Of a stretch of DNA of 64,000 bases, positions 55,975-64,000 are shown piece by piece. Position numbers and translations under genes: made by a program. Under the pieces are notes generated by a model. The model was given only the letters and a program-made list of their open reading frames with translations, ran no database searches and had not been told where the DNA came from. Source of the DNA: Secundilactobacillus kimchicus JCM 15530 (GTDB lineage: Bacteria > Bacillota > Bacilli > Lactobacillales > Lactobacillaceae); assembly GCF_001433995.1 (NCBI RefSeq), contig NZ_AZCX01000001.1, positions 186,001 through 250,000 of the forward strand, read 5' to 3'. The stretch's first letter is position 1; every line of letters begins with the position of its first letter.

Positions 55975-56577
55975 ATGAAAGAACAATTGATTGAATTAGC
56001 TCAGAACCGCCGTTCCATCTATGCATTAGGCCGTAACGTCGCCCAAAGTCAAGATGATATCGCCGACCTGATCAAGAAGGCTGTAAAAGTTGCACCAACG
56101 GCTTTCAACAACCAAACAACTCGTGCCGTTATCCTCTTTAACGACAAGCACGAACAACTGTGGGACATCGTAGCCGATCGTTTGAAGTCGGAAGTGCCAA
56201 ACGAAGAAGCCTACCAACGGACTTTACAAAAATTAAACGGCTTTAAGTCAGCCTTTGGGACAATCTTGTTCTTTACTGATATGGATGTTGTTCACCAGTT
56301 TGAAAACGATGCGCCACTCTACGCTGACAACTTTGCCGACTGGGCAGAACAAGGCCAAGGCCATGCAACATTTGCTGTTTGGACGGCTTTAGCTGAAAAC
56401 AGCATTGGCGCAAACCTTCAACATTACAACCCACTGATTGACGATCAAGTGGCCAAGGCCTTTAATATTCCATCTAGTTGGAAGCTTCGTGCGCAAATGG
56501 ACTTCGGTTCAATTGAAGCTGCTGCTGGTGATAAGGAATTCATGGACGACGCTGATCGTTTCAAAGTCTTAAAGTAA
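55975..56577 (+). CDS. Nitroreductase family protein (Frm2/CinD-like)
   Basis: 200-residue FMN-dependent oxidoreductase. Seen: N-terminal RRSIYALGR (FMN-binding Arg region), VAPTAFNNQTTRAV, and the late SSWKLRAQMDFG. Similar in form to L. lactis CinD, a copper- and quinone-responsive nitroreductase with catalase-like activity. Probably cytoplasmic detoxification of quinones, nitro compounds or peroxide. Controlled by the dyad in its promoter. Single-gene unit. Confidence 0.9.
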   Translation: MKEQLIELAQNRRSIYALGRNVAQSQDDIADLIKKAVKVAPTAFNNQTTRAVILFNDKHEQLWDIVADRLKSEVPNEEAYQRTLQKLNGFKSAFGTILFFTDMDVVHQFENDAPLYADNFADWAEQGQGHATFAVWTALAENSIGANLQHYNPLIDDQVAKAFNIPSSWKLRAQMDFGSIEAAAGDKEFMDDADRFKVLK

Positions 56578-56621
56578 ATTAACCCGCTGCTGTCCGACTA
56601 ACGGATGACATTCGGTGACAA

Positions 56622-56682
56622 GTTATCAACAAAAACGGGCAACCCCTTTTAATCACAAGGGTTGCCCGTTTTTGTTGATAAC
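56622..56682. repeat. Perfect 24-pair inverted repeat (terminator)
   Basis: Left arm 56622-56645 and right arm 56659-56682 are fully complementary across a 13-base loop; the right arm contains CGTTTTTGTTG. Lies between the nitroreductase and the FAD oxidoreductase genes; probably an intrinsic or 3'-stabilising hairpin. Confidence 0.75.
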
Positions 56683-56738
56683 CTGAGGCGTCAACTTTTC
56701 TAAGAATTGCTAACTTACCAGGTATTTCATCCAGAATA

Positions 56739-56747
56739 TGCTAGAAT
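56739..56747 (+). promoter_or_regulatory. Extended -10 promoter for FAD oxidoreductase gene
   Basis: TGCTAGAAT (hexamer 56742-56747), 32 bases before ATG 56779; no clear -35. Confidence 0.5.
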
Positions 56748-56778
56748 GAAACCAATGAAAATAAGTGGAGGGTGCAGT

Positions 56779-57891
56779 ATGAAGCAAAAGGTAGCCATCA
56801 TTGGTGGCGGCATCATGGGCGCAAGTCTAGCATATTTTCTCGGAACACTTCCCGGTGGCGAGCAAGTGGATGTCACCCTGTATGACTCAGGAATCGGTCA
56901 AGCCACATCAAATGCGGCCGGTATCATCTCACCGTGGCTGTCGAAACGGCGAAACCAACAGTGGTACCAGCTGGCTAAGGATGGTGCGACGTTATTAATT
57001 CAGTTGTCGCGTGAAGCCAATCTTAGTAACGATATTTATCAGCAGACGGGGACCATCGTGACCCGCAGTGATGAGGCGGACTTACAACTTTTACTGCAGA
57101 CAGCTCAAAGTCGGCAGCAAGATGCGCCTGATATGGGCACCATCGAGTTGTTGAGTGCCACTGACGTTCAGGAACGGATTCCGTTACTCACCCACGCGCA
57201 ACCGGGGATCTTTATCTCCGGCGGCGCCCGGATTGACGGTGCCGCTTTTGTGACCGAACTATTACGCCAAGCTCAGACGAAAAACCTCACCTTTCTCCCT
57301 GAACAAGTGACGTTAAATGCTACAGGTGATATCATCCGATCAGCTGGCATTAAGCACTTTGATACTGTTGTGGTGCTGGCAGGTGCGCGCACCGCGGATG
57401 TATTGAAGCCCCTCGGCGTTACCGCTAAAGTCCGGCCACAAAAGGGCGAACTCATTGAACTTAACGTTAAGGATTATCCGACCCTGGAAAACATGCCAGT
57501 CTTGATGCCAGAGGGGGAACGTGATTTTATCCCGTTCGGACATGGCAAACTGATTGTCGGTGCGACCCATGACGATGAAGGTGGCTTTGACCTGAGTCGG
57601 TCACAAGCCGTTGAAACGGATCTCTTGGCGAGTGCACAACGTTTTGACGCCGATCTGACAGCGGATAATATTGCCCAGGTCAAAATTGGGACTCGGGCCT
57701 ACACCGCTGACTTTGCCCCATTTTTCGGCCAAGTTCCGCAGCACCCAAACGTCTACGTAGCGTCGGGACTCGGGTCATCAGGTCTGACAACGGGGCCTGT
57801 CATTTCAAGGTTATTAGCTAATAAAATTTTGTACGGATTAGACGATAATTGGGGCCGTTATACGAAGCCCACGAACATCTACTTCGACTAA
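56779..57891 (+). CDS. FAD-dependent amino-acid-oxidase-like oxidoreductase (DAO family)
   Basis: 370 residues. Seen: FAD dinucleotide motif IIGGGIMGASLAY at the N terminus, ATSNAAGIISPW, and C-terminal SGLGSSGLTTGP. The DAO fold covers D-amino acid, glycine and sarcosine oxidases or dehydrogenases; the substrate is unknown. Start ATG 56779 after GGAGGG; the frame is open further upstream without a ribosome site. Last four bases overlap the convergent RNase H-like gene. Confidence 0.88.
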   Translation: MKQKVAIIGGGIMGASLAYFLGTLPGGEQVDVTLYDSGIGQATSNAAGIISPWLSKRRNQQWYQLAKDGATLLIQLSREANLSNDIYQQTGTIVTRSDEADLQLLLQTAQSRQQDAPDMGTIELLSATDVQERIPLLTHAQPGIFISGGARIDGAAFVTELLRQAQTKNLTFLPEQVTLNATGDIIRSAGIKHFDTVVVLAGARTADVLKPLGVTAKVRPQKGELIELNVKDYPTLENMPVLMPEGERDFIPFGHGKLIVGATHDDEGGFDLSRSQAVETDLLASAQRFDADLTADNIAQVKIGTRAYTADFAPFFGQVPQHPNVYVASGLGSSGLTTGPVISRLLANKILYGLDDNWGRYTKPTNIYFD

Positions 57892-58283
57892 TGTAGCTGG
57901 TGGAGGGCCTGTAAAGACAAAGTATGAGCACCCATGTTTTGCTTTTCAGGGACCCAGTTTGTGACCACCAGCCCAAATTGTTGTTGGAGGGCCAAAATGT
58001 TATCAACCAGTTCTTGATAATGTTTGGCGTATTGCTTATTGAGACTGTCTGCCACCAATTGACTATCCGTATAGTATAAAACAGTCGCTTCGCCGGGCGC
58101 GTTTACCCGTTGTTGAAGCGCCTCAAATCCAGCAATCGCTGCTTTGAATTCAGAGTGATGGTTGTCGCCATCGGGTAACGGTTCTTTTAATTGAGTCTGG
58201 TGACCGTCATGAAGGATCAAGATGCCAGCGGCACTTTTCAACGTGGTGCTGTCCGTTGCCGCATCCGTATATAGTGAATACAC
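57888..58283 (-). CDS. RNase HI-like protein with His at the fourth acidic site
   Basis: 131-residue RNase H fold of the stand-alone bacterial RnhA-like group. Seen: catalytic Asp7 (YTDAATD), Glu45 (HSEFKAAI), Asp73 (YTDSQLVAD). The fourth position, normally AD, reads AH (His120). Start GTG 58283 (VYSLYTD) with GGAG eight bases upstream. Likely cleaves RNA in RNA-DNA hybrids if active. Confidence 0.82.
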   Translation of the reverse strand: MYSLYTDAATDSTTLKSAAGILILHDGHQTQLKEPLPDGDNHHSEFKAAIAGFEALQQRVNAPGEATVLYYTDSQLVADSLNKQYAKHYQELVDNILALQQQFGLVVTNWVPEKQNMGAHTLSLQALHQLH

Positions 58284-58314
58284 AAAATCAACTCCAAGAA
58301 AGGGATGTAAGACT

Positions 58315-58713
58315 ATCATAGCCCAAAAACGTCAATTTTTATATCAGCCCGGCCCTTTAATGAGTATTATTCTCTGGAGCTGGACTTTAATCGTCTTACT
58401 ATTAGCCATTATCATTGCACTCGAAGTACAGCCGCAGTTACTCTGGCTGCCTTGGGTGCTGGGATTATTCTTCGTGGCCCTGACGTGGGCACAAATCCAT
58501 TACCGCCATATTTATTTAGAAAATGGGGTTGTGCGAGTTAGTCGCGTGATGAATCACCAATGGGTGCTCATCAATCTCCACGACGTCAAAAATGTTCATG
58601 CTTCCAAATACCGCTTAGGTTTCATCTATGGCGGTAAAATTTATTCATTTATGCTACCGGCTAATTCGGTCATTGAAATTGTTAACTTAATTGAACAGGC
58701 ACAAGTTGATTAA
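58315..58713 (+). CDS. EbsA-like membrane protein, possible non-ATG start
   Basis: About 132 residues: YQPGPLMSIILWSWTLIV then two membrane segments (about residues 15-60) and a C-terminal PH-like beta domain (YLENGVVRVSRVMNHQW onward). Resembles lactobacillar EbsA-family proteins. Homology starts near IIAQKRQFLYQPG. No ATG, GTG or TTG lies there; AAAGGG at 58300-58304 precedes ATC 58315 / ATA 58318, so a non-standard start is possible. The only upstream ATG (58222) lies inside the opposite-strand RNase H-like gene; the next downstream is 58360. Confidence 0.7.
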   Translation: MIAQKRQFLYQPGPLMSIILWSWTLIVLLLAIIIALEVQPQLLWLPWVLGLFFVALTWAQIHYRHIYLENGVVRVSRVMNHQWVLINLHDVKNVHASKYRLGFIYGGKIYSFMLPANSVIEIVNLIEQAQVD

Positions 58714-58738
58714 AGAATAAGAATAAGAATAAGAAGGA
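58714..58738 (+). repeat. Hexanucleotide repeat (AGAATA)3 before fhs
   Basis: Three tandem AGAATA units (58714-58731) run into AGAAGGAG, the fhs ribosome site. Slipped-strand change in unit number would not alter the ribosome-site-to-start spacing but would lengthen the leader. Confidence 0.8.
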
Positions 58739-58748
58739 GTGCATTTAA

Positions 58749-60410
58749 TTGAACGATATCGAAATCTCCCAAGCCGCAGTGATGAGCCCCATTCAAGATA
58801 TTGCCGACCAACTTGATTTAAACGGTGATCAGATTGAACCATATGGGGCTGTCAAGGCCAAGATTAAATTACCTGTTGCTGGTCATCCCATTGATCAAAG
58901 CCATTTAATTCTTGTCACCTCCATTAACCCAACGCCAGCTGGCGAGGGGAAATCAACCGTGACGGTAGGGCTTGGGGATGCGCTCAAGCAAATCGGCAAG
59001 AAAACCGCCATTGCCTTACGCGAACCATCCCTAGGCCCCGTTATGGGACTTAAAGGTGGTGCAACCGGTGGTGGTTACGCTCAGGTGGTTCCGATGGAAG
59101 ATATCAACCTGCACTTTACCGGGGATTTTCATGCGCTTACCGAAGCGCACGACACGCTGGCAGCTTTAATCGACAACCATATCCAGCAGGGGAATGAACT
59201 TAATCTTGACCCGCGCCAAATTATCTGGAAACGGGTTTTAGATATCAACGACCGGGCCTTGCGTCAAACCGTCATTGGTTTAGGCGGCCGAACTTCAGGG
59301 GTCCCGAGACAGGACGGCTTCGATATTACGGTTGCTAGTGAATTGATGGCTATCCTTTGTTTAAGCCGCAATCTCAGTGACTTAAAACAGCGTATTAGTC
59401 AAATCGTCATCGGGTATACTTATGATAAACAACCTGTGACCGTGAGCGATTTAAAAGTGGCCGGTGCGCTAACCGTTCTGCTTAAAGACGCGATTAAGCC
59501 TAACCTTGTTCAAACCCTAGACCACACCCCGGCAATTATCCACGGTGGGCCATTCGCCAACATTGCCCACGGTTGTAACTCCGTTTTAGCAACCGAAACG
59601 GCTTTGAAACTGGCTGATTATGTTGTCACAGAAGGCGGGTTCGGAGCTGACCTGGGTGGCGAAAAATTTATGGATATTAAAACACCTGTATTGGGTAAGA
59701 CCCCCGATGCAGTGGTGTTAGTGGCGACGGTTCGAGCCCTAAAATACAACGGTGGGGTTCCTAAAGATCAATTGGAAACTGAGAATTTAGCGGCTCTCCA
59801 AGCTGGCGTGGTCAACTTACACCGTCACGTGAGAAGCATGCAACAATATGGTGTCCCCGTTGTCGTGGCTGTCAACCGATTTACCTCCGATACCGATCAA
59901 GAAATCCAGTTTTTAATTGATGATTGCCGTGATACGCTTGGGGTTAACGCGTTTGACACCACGGTGTGGGCGCATGGCGGCCAGGGGGCAACCCGACTTG
60001 CTGAGGCTGTCGTGCAAGCGGCTGATCAACCAAGTACTTTCAAGCCACTGTATGAGCCACAAGCCACCTTGACTGATAAAATGAACGCCATTGTCACTAA
60101 AATATATGGGGGGCGCAAGGTCGTGTTAGAGCCCAAGGCCGCACGCCAACTTAAAACGTTTGCGGCTAACGGATGGGATCACTTGCCTGTCTGCATGGCC
60201 AAGACCCAGTATTCCTTATCAGATGATGCCAAAAAACTGGGAGCACCGGCTGATTTTGACATTCATGTGCGCGAACTGGTTCCTAAGTTGGGAGCGGGCT
60301 TTATCGTGGCATTGACTGGCAACGTTCTCACAATGCCAGGATTGCCAAAGCACCCAGCTGCTCTTGACATGGACATCACCGAAGACGGGACGATTACCGG
60401 CCTGTTTTAA
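58749..60410 (+). CDS. fhs: Formate-tetrahydrofolate ligase
   Basis: ATP-dependent synthesis of 10-formyl-THF from formate and THF, for purines and fMet-tRNA. 553 residues. Seen: [20 protein letters not shown] (P-loop), [19 protein letters not shown], and [15 protein letters not shown] start 58749 after AAGGAG. Terminator follows. Confidence 0.97.
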   Translation: MNDIEISQAAVMSPIQDIADQLDLNGDQIEPYGAVKAKIKLPVAGHPIDQSHLILVTSINPTPAGEGKSTVTVGLGDALKQIGKKTAIALREPSLGPVMGLKGGATGGGYAQVVPMEDINLHFTGDFHALTEAHDTLAALIDNHIQQGNELNLDPRQIIWKRVLDINDRALRQTVIGLGGRTSGVPRQDGFDITVASELMAILCLSRNLSDLKQRISQIVIGYTYDKQPVTVSDLKVAGALTVLLKDAIKPNLVQTLDHTPAIIHGGPFANIAHGCNSVLATETALKLADYVVTEGGFGADLGGEKFMDIKTPVLGKTPDAVVLVATVRALKYNGGVPKDQLETENLAALQAGVVNLHRHVRSMQQYGVPVVVAVNRFTSDTDQEIQFLIDDCRDTLGVNAFDTTVWAHGGQGATRLAEAVVQAADQPSTFKPLYEPQATLTDKMNAIVTKIYGGRKVVLEPKAARQLKTFAANGWDHLPVCMAKTQYSLSDDAKKLGAPADFDIHVRELVPKLGAGFIVALTGNVLTMPGLPKHPAALDMDITEDGTITGLF

Positions 60411-60426
60411 CCAAATTCACCACGAT

Positions 60427-60451
60427 AAACCGGCAGTCTTGCCGGTTTTTT
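60427..60451 (+). terminator. fhs terminator
   Basis: AAACCGGCA / GTCT / TGCCGGTTT followed by T to 60451. Confidence 0.9.
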
Positions 60452-60459
60452 GGTACAAT
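60451..60459 (+). promoter_or_regulatory. Extended -10 promoter of lspA-rluD-pyrR-carAB
   Basis: TGGTACAAT directly at the end of the fhs terminator T tract, 33 bases before lspA. Confidence 0.55.
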
Positions 60460-60491
60460 AATGTGATAAACAAAGGGAGCGGGAATTTGAT

Positions 60492-60938
60492 ATGTTATGG
60501 TTTTTAGCGTTAGCAGTTATTCTAGTGGGCCTGGATCAGTGGGTGAAGGCTTGGATTGCGAGCCACGTCTTATATGGCACGACTCAAGTGGTTTTGCCCG
60601 GGATCTTATCACTAACTCACATTCACAACGATGGCGCTGCTTGGAGTATGTTGGCTGGGCAACAGTGGCTGTTTACAGTCGTTTCAGTTATTGCGTTAGC
60701 CGTGCTGATTTGGTTCTTTTTTAAAACGCGCTGTCAGTGGGCTTACAGCTTGGGGTTAACTTTAATGATTGCCGGTACGTTAGGTAACTTCATTGATCGA
60801 CTCCATCAGGGATTCGTTGTTGATATGTTTCAACTCGATTTTATCAATTTCCCGATTTTTAACGTTGCCGACATGTGTTTAACAGTGGGTGTGATCTGGC
60901 TGCTAATCGTGATTTTTAGAGACGGGGACCGGGGGTGA
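60492..60938 (+). CDS. lspA: Lipoprotein signal peptidase (signal peptidase II)
   Basis: Membrane aspartyl protease that removes lipoprotein signal peptides. 148 residues, four membrane segments. Seen: first catalytic Asp in GNFIDRLHQGFVVDM and the second in FNVADMCLTVG; N-terminal LDQWVKAW. Followed after four bases by rluD, the common Bacilli lspA-rluD-pyrR order. Confidence 0.96.
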   Translation: MLWFLALAVILVGLDQWVKAWIASHVLYGTTQVVLPGILSLTHIHNDGAAWSMLAGQQWLFTVVSVIALAVLIWFFFKTRCQWAYSLGLTLMIAGTLGNFIDRLHQGFVVDMFQLDFINFPIFNVADMCLTVGVIWLLIVIFRDGDRG

Positions 60939-60942
60939 ACCA

Positions 60943-61857
60943 TTGACTGAGACAACTCACTTTACCATTACAACCGAGCAGGGGCGCATCGACAAGGTGC
61001 TTGAGACCCTGATGCCGAACCAAAGTCGGTCACAGCTTAAACAAGCAATTGAAGCAAAACTGGTGCGGGTCGCAGACCACGCCGTTAAGCCCAGCTATCG
61101 GGTGGCTAGTGGCGACGTCATTACCGTGACCATTCCTGATCCGGTCGCCCTTGACCTCGAAGCTGAAGACATTCCCTTAGACATTGTTTATGAGGACGAA
61201 GATGTGATCGTCGTCAATAAGCCGGCAGGAATGGTGGTGCACCCATCAGCCGGCCATCCCAACCATACGCTGGTTAATGCGTTGTTGTACCATTCGCCAC
61301 TTTCGACAATTAACGGGACTTTCCGGCCCGGAATTGTTCATCGGATTGATAAGGATACCTCCGGGCTACTGATGGTCGCTAAAAACGACCATGCTCATCA
61401 GAGCTTGGCTAAGCAACTCAAGGACAAGACAAACCTGCGCGAGTACATTGCGCTGGTTCACGGTGTGATTAAACAAGACACTGGTACCATTGATGCCCCA
61501 ATTGGCCGATCACCAAAGGATCGCAAAAAACAGGCGATTGTCGCGGATGGTCGGCATGCGGTCACGCATTATCGAGTGCTTGAACGGTATTTGAACTACA
61601 CGCTCATCCTGTGCTGGCTTGAAACGGGACGGACCCATCAAATTCGAGTTCATATGAAGTCTATTGGCCATCCACTCGCGGGCGATCCCTTATACGGACC
61701 AAGAAAGACGATTAATGGCTCCGGCCAATTTCTACACGCTGAAAAACTTGGTTTTAAGCATCCAACAACCGGTCGTCAACTGGTTTTCGAAGCGCCATTA
61801 CCGGCTGATTTTCAAAAAGTCATCAAACGCTTAGAAGCACAGCAGAGCCCGAATTGA
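60943..61857 (+). CDS. rluD: RluD-family 23S rRNA pseudouridine synthase (YlyB)
   Basis: 304 residues: N-terminal S4 RNA-binding domain (about 10-75, RSQLKQAIEAKLVRV) and pseudouridine synthase domain with catalytic Asp in RIDKDTSGL and ETGRTHQIRVH. TTG start 60943 with GGGGGTGA. The exact uridine set is not deducible. Confidence 0.95.
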   Translation: MTETTHFTITTEQGRIDKVLETLMPNQSRSQLKQAIEAKLVRVADHAVKPSYRVASGDVITVTIPDPVALDLEAEDIPLDIVYEDEDVIVVNKPAGMVVHPSAGHPNHTLVNALLYHSPLSTINGTFRPGIVHRIDKDTSGLLMVAKNDHAHQSLAKQLKDKTNLREYIALVHGVIKQDTGTIDAPIGRSPKDRKKQAIVADGRHAVTHYRVLERYLNYTLILCWLETGRTHQIRVHMKSIGHPLAGDPLYGPRKTINGSGQFLHAEKLGFKHPTTGRQLVFEAPLPADFQKVIKRLEAQQSPN

Positions 61858-61858
61858 C

Positions 61859-61877
61859 AAATCAAGGCGATTTTTTT
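61859..61877 (+). terminator. Weak hairpin before pyrR
   Basis: AAATC / AAGGC / GATTT followed by T; only five weak pairs, so a doubtful terminator. Confidence 0.3.
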
Positions 61878-61913
61878 AAGCTAGGTTTATGAGATTTTAT
61901 TTCTAGGAGGTAG

Positions 61914-62453
<540 letters not shown>

Positions 62454-62477
62454 CCAATTCAGATTGGATTGATGGAA

Positions 62478-63551
62478 ATGACACAACGGTATTTAATCCT
62501 GGAAGACGGGAGTGTATATGCGGGAAACGGGTTTGGTGCAGGGGCCACAACGACAGGTGAGATTGTCTTTAACACGAGCATGGTCGGTTATCAAGAGGTC
62601 GTCACCAACCAAATCTACCACAATCAAATCATTGTTTACTCCCAGCCCATTATCGGTGCCACGGGAATCAGCCATGATAGCTACGAATCAATTTTACCCA
62701 CGGCTAAGGGGATGGTAGTACGCGATGTCGCAACCATTTCTAAAAACCGGCAACGTTCATTGTCGCTGGATCAATTTCTAAAGCAACATAATATTCCAGG
62801 TATCAGCGACGTGGATACCCGGCAATTAATTCGGAAGCTGCAAAGCGTTGGGACCATCAAGGGCAGCATTGTTGATGTGGCCGACGACCATGCGTTTGAT
62901 CAACTTCATGCAACGGTGTTAACAAATCAGCAGGTTGCCCAAGTTGCCACACCAAAGCCATATCCCAATCCGAACACTGGGTATAATGTCGTGGTTATTG
63001 ATTTTGGCCTTAAACACGGCATTTTACGACAATTGTCACAGCGTCACTGTAATGTGACCGTTTTGCCTTGGAATGCTGATGCTCAGGCAATCATAAGTCT
63101 TGATCCGGATGGCGTCATTTTATCCACGGGACCTGGTTCGCCCCTAGATGTACCAGAATCTGTACTGGAAATGGTCCGCACCATCCAAGAACGGATTCCG
63201 TTATTTGCCGTTGGTCTGGGGCACGAGCTTTTCGCGCTGGCCAATGGCGCCTCGATGACGCGATTGGGGACCGCACATCACGGGCCTAACCACCCAATTC
63301 GCAAAATTATTACTAATGACATTATTTATGCTGAGGAGGCCCAGGAGTACGTTGTTGACAGTGAAACGGTCGATCGAAACCGACTAATTACAACGTATTT
63401 GGATCTCATCGACGGTAGTATTCAAGGGTTGCGACACCGGGATTATCCGGCTTTTTCCGTTCAATTTTTCCCGGACGGCGCGCCTGGACCTCATGACTCT
63501 GTTGACTTATTTGACGAGTTTATGGAAATAATGGGGACACGAGAGGGGTAA
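62478..63551 (+). CDS. carA: Carbamoyl-phosphate synthase small subunit with lost glutaminase active site
   Basis: 357 residues. The N-terminal CPSase_sm domain (about 1-130: RYLILEDGSVYAGNGFG, GYQEVVTN, VDTRQL) and a C-terminal class-I GATase fold (about 168-350) are both full length. The nucleophile motif GxCxGH reads AVGLGHE: Gly (codon 63213-63215) replaces the catalytic Cys. The catalytic His of QFHPE is Phe (codon 63468-63470, QFFPDG); the Glu is Asp. The glutamine-binding NHG segment reads EAQEY. So glutamine hydrolysis should be impossible, while structural parts (AHHGPNHP, PGPHDS, DFGLKHGIL) persist. The reading frame is intact, so not a simple pseudogene. Start ATG 62478 chosen (alternatives TTG 62469, ATG 62472; weak ribosome sites). 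One base separates it from carB. Confidence 0.9.
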   Translation: MTQRYLILEDGSVYAGNGFGAGATTTGEIVFNTSMVGYQEVVTNQIYHNQIIVYSQPIIGATGISHDSYESILPTAKGMVVRDVATISKNRQRSLSLDQFLKQHNIPGISDVDTRQLIRKLQSVGTIKGSIVDVADDHAFDQLHATVLTNQQVAQVATPKPYPNPNTGYNVVVIDFGLKHGILRQLSQRHCNVTVLPWNADAQAIISLDPDGVILSTGPGSPLDVPESVLEMVRTIQERIPLFAVGLGHELFALANGASMTRLGTAHHGPNHPIRKIITNDIIYAEEAQEYVVDSETVDRNRLITTYLDLIDGSIQGLRHRDYPAFSVQFFPDGAPGPHDSVDLFDEFMEIMGTREG

Positions 63552-63552
63552 C

Positions 63553-64000
63553 ATGGCTAACGACATTCAAAAAATTCTGATTATTGGCGGTGGGCCAACC
63601 GAAATTGGCCACGAAACCGAGTTAGACTCGGGAACCGTCCAAATCATTCAAGCGTTTCAAAAGCTTGGTATTCGCTCACTTTTAATTGATAATAACCCGT
63701 TTTCGGTGGCCCTAGAGTCTGTCCAGCCGACGAATATGTTTATTCAATCGGTGACCACCGAAAACGTCACTCGAATTATTGAACGCGAACAGCCGGATGC
63801 TATTTTACCCACAGCCGGCGGTGTCTCAGCCATCAGCGTCTGTCAAGAATTGCAGGAAACTGGGGTATTAGCTGAAAACAACGTTCAATTGCTGGGCATC
63901 CCGTCTGAGTCGCTCAGTGTAATTAATAACCCAGAACGCATTAATGCCGTTTTGGCCCAAATGAACCTGCCAGTCATTGAATCTGAGTCGGTCGGAACGT
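63553..64000 (+). CDS. carB: Carbamoyl-phosphate synthase large subunit, divergent, 3' part beyond window
   Basis: 149 residues of about 1060 visible. The pre-ATP-grasp start is recognisable (KILIIGGGPTEIGHETELDSGTVQ, LPTAGGVSAIS) but departs from usual CarB in ways seen by eye. GxGPIxIGQ is GGGPTEIGH, EFDYSG lacks a residue (ELDSG), NSNPAT is NNPFS, and GGQTALN is GGVSAIS. A conserved Arg (PERI) at the ATP-site region persists. ATP-binding, carbamate and IMP/UMP-binding regions lie outside the window. It follows carA by one base, so they are coupled. Confidence 0.85.
   Translation, partial: MANDIQKILIIGGGPTEIGHETELDSGTVQIIQAFQKLGIRSLLIDNNPFSVALESVQPTNMFIQSVTTENVTRIIEREQPDAILPTAGGVSAISVCQELQETGVLAENNVQLLGIPSESLSVINNPERINAVLAQMNLPVIESESVGT

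Noticed and set aside
58305-58310. ATG-TAA as a real gene start
   Set aside because: It encodes only Met; kept solely as a possible initiation oddity before the EbsA-like gene.
62478-63551. carA as a pseudogene or sequencing error
   Set aside because: The frame is intact over the full length, several separate active-site positions are changed, and structural motifs are conserved.

Overview
The window is a contiguous piece of a Lactobacillaceae (Firmicutes, low-to-moderate GC) chromosome. The order priA-fmt-rsmB-stp-prkC-rsgA-rpe-thiN / rpmB / asp23-fakA-recG-plsX-acpP-rnc-smc-ftsY-ylxM-ffh / rpsP-khpA-rimM-trmD-rplS is the standard backbone of lactobacilli. So are the mevalonate-pathway operon, RNase P RNA next to gpsB and ypsC, and the PASTA-domain kinase. 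A Ser at the usual PTS phosphorylation site of glycerol kinase would fit a heterofermenter with a reduced PTS, but the species cannot be named from sequence alone. I see no insertion sequence, prophage, CRISPR array, tRNA or rRNA gene.

Layout. 1-9406: plus-strand operon for replication restart, translation initiation and rRNA modification, Ser/Thr signalling and ribosome assembly. 9528-9713: rpmB, divergent. 9924-23200: fatty-acid kinase, RecG, phospholipid/ACP genes, RNase III, SMC and the SRP pathway. 23277-26023: a three-gene MoxR-type ATPase / VWA protein / small protein cassette that is not part of the usual SRP-ribosome cluster. 26112-28446: rpsP to rplS. 28500-36308: peptidase, YitT, tautomerase, glycerol kinase, a lone sugar-nucleotide dehydratase, HAD phosphatase and a second m5C methyltransferase. 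36371-40443: minus-strand mevalonate operon (mvk-mvaD-mvaK2-fni). 40657-47281: dinG, ypmB-like, aspartate aminotransferase, asnS, dnaD. 47410-50382: recU-pbp1A on the minus strand. 50516-54630: ypsA, gpsB, rnpB, ypsC, amtB. 54704-60410: small accessory metabolic genes and fhs. 60492-64000: lspA-rluD-pyrR-carA-carB (carB runs off the edge).

Most noteworthy. (1) The CarA subunit next to pyrR has lost its glutaminase nucleophile (Cys to Gly), the catalytic His (to Phe) and the glutamine-binding surroundings, and the visible start of CarB is also divergent. This points to an ammonia-using or repurposed carbamoyl-phosphate synthetase. (2) The MoxR/VWA cassette carries an altered metallopeptidase motif (HTLLH instead of HExxH). 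(3) Two perfect GlnR-type boxes lie in front of an amtB with no glnK. (4) A perfect 17-nt operator lies between the -35 and -10 of a nitroreductase gene. (5) GlpK has Ser232 where PTS-controlled enzymes have His. Many genes here use extended -10 promoters (TGnTAnnnT), several placed directly after an intrinsic terminator.
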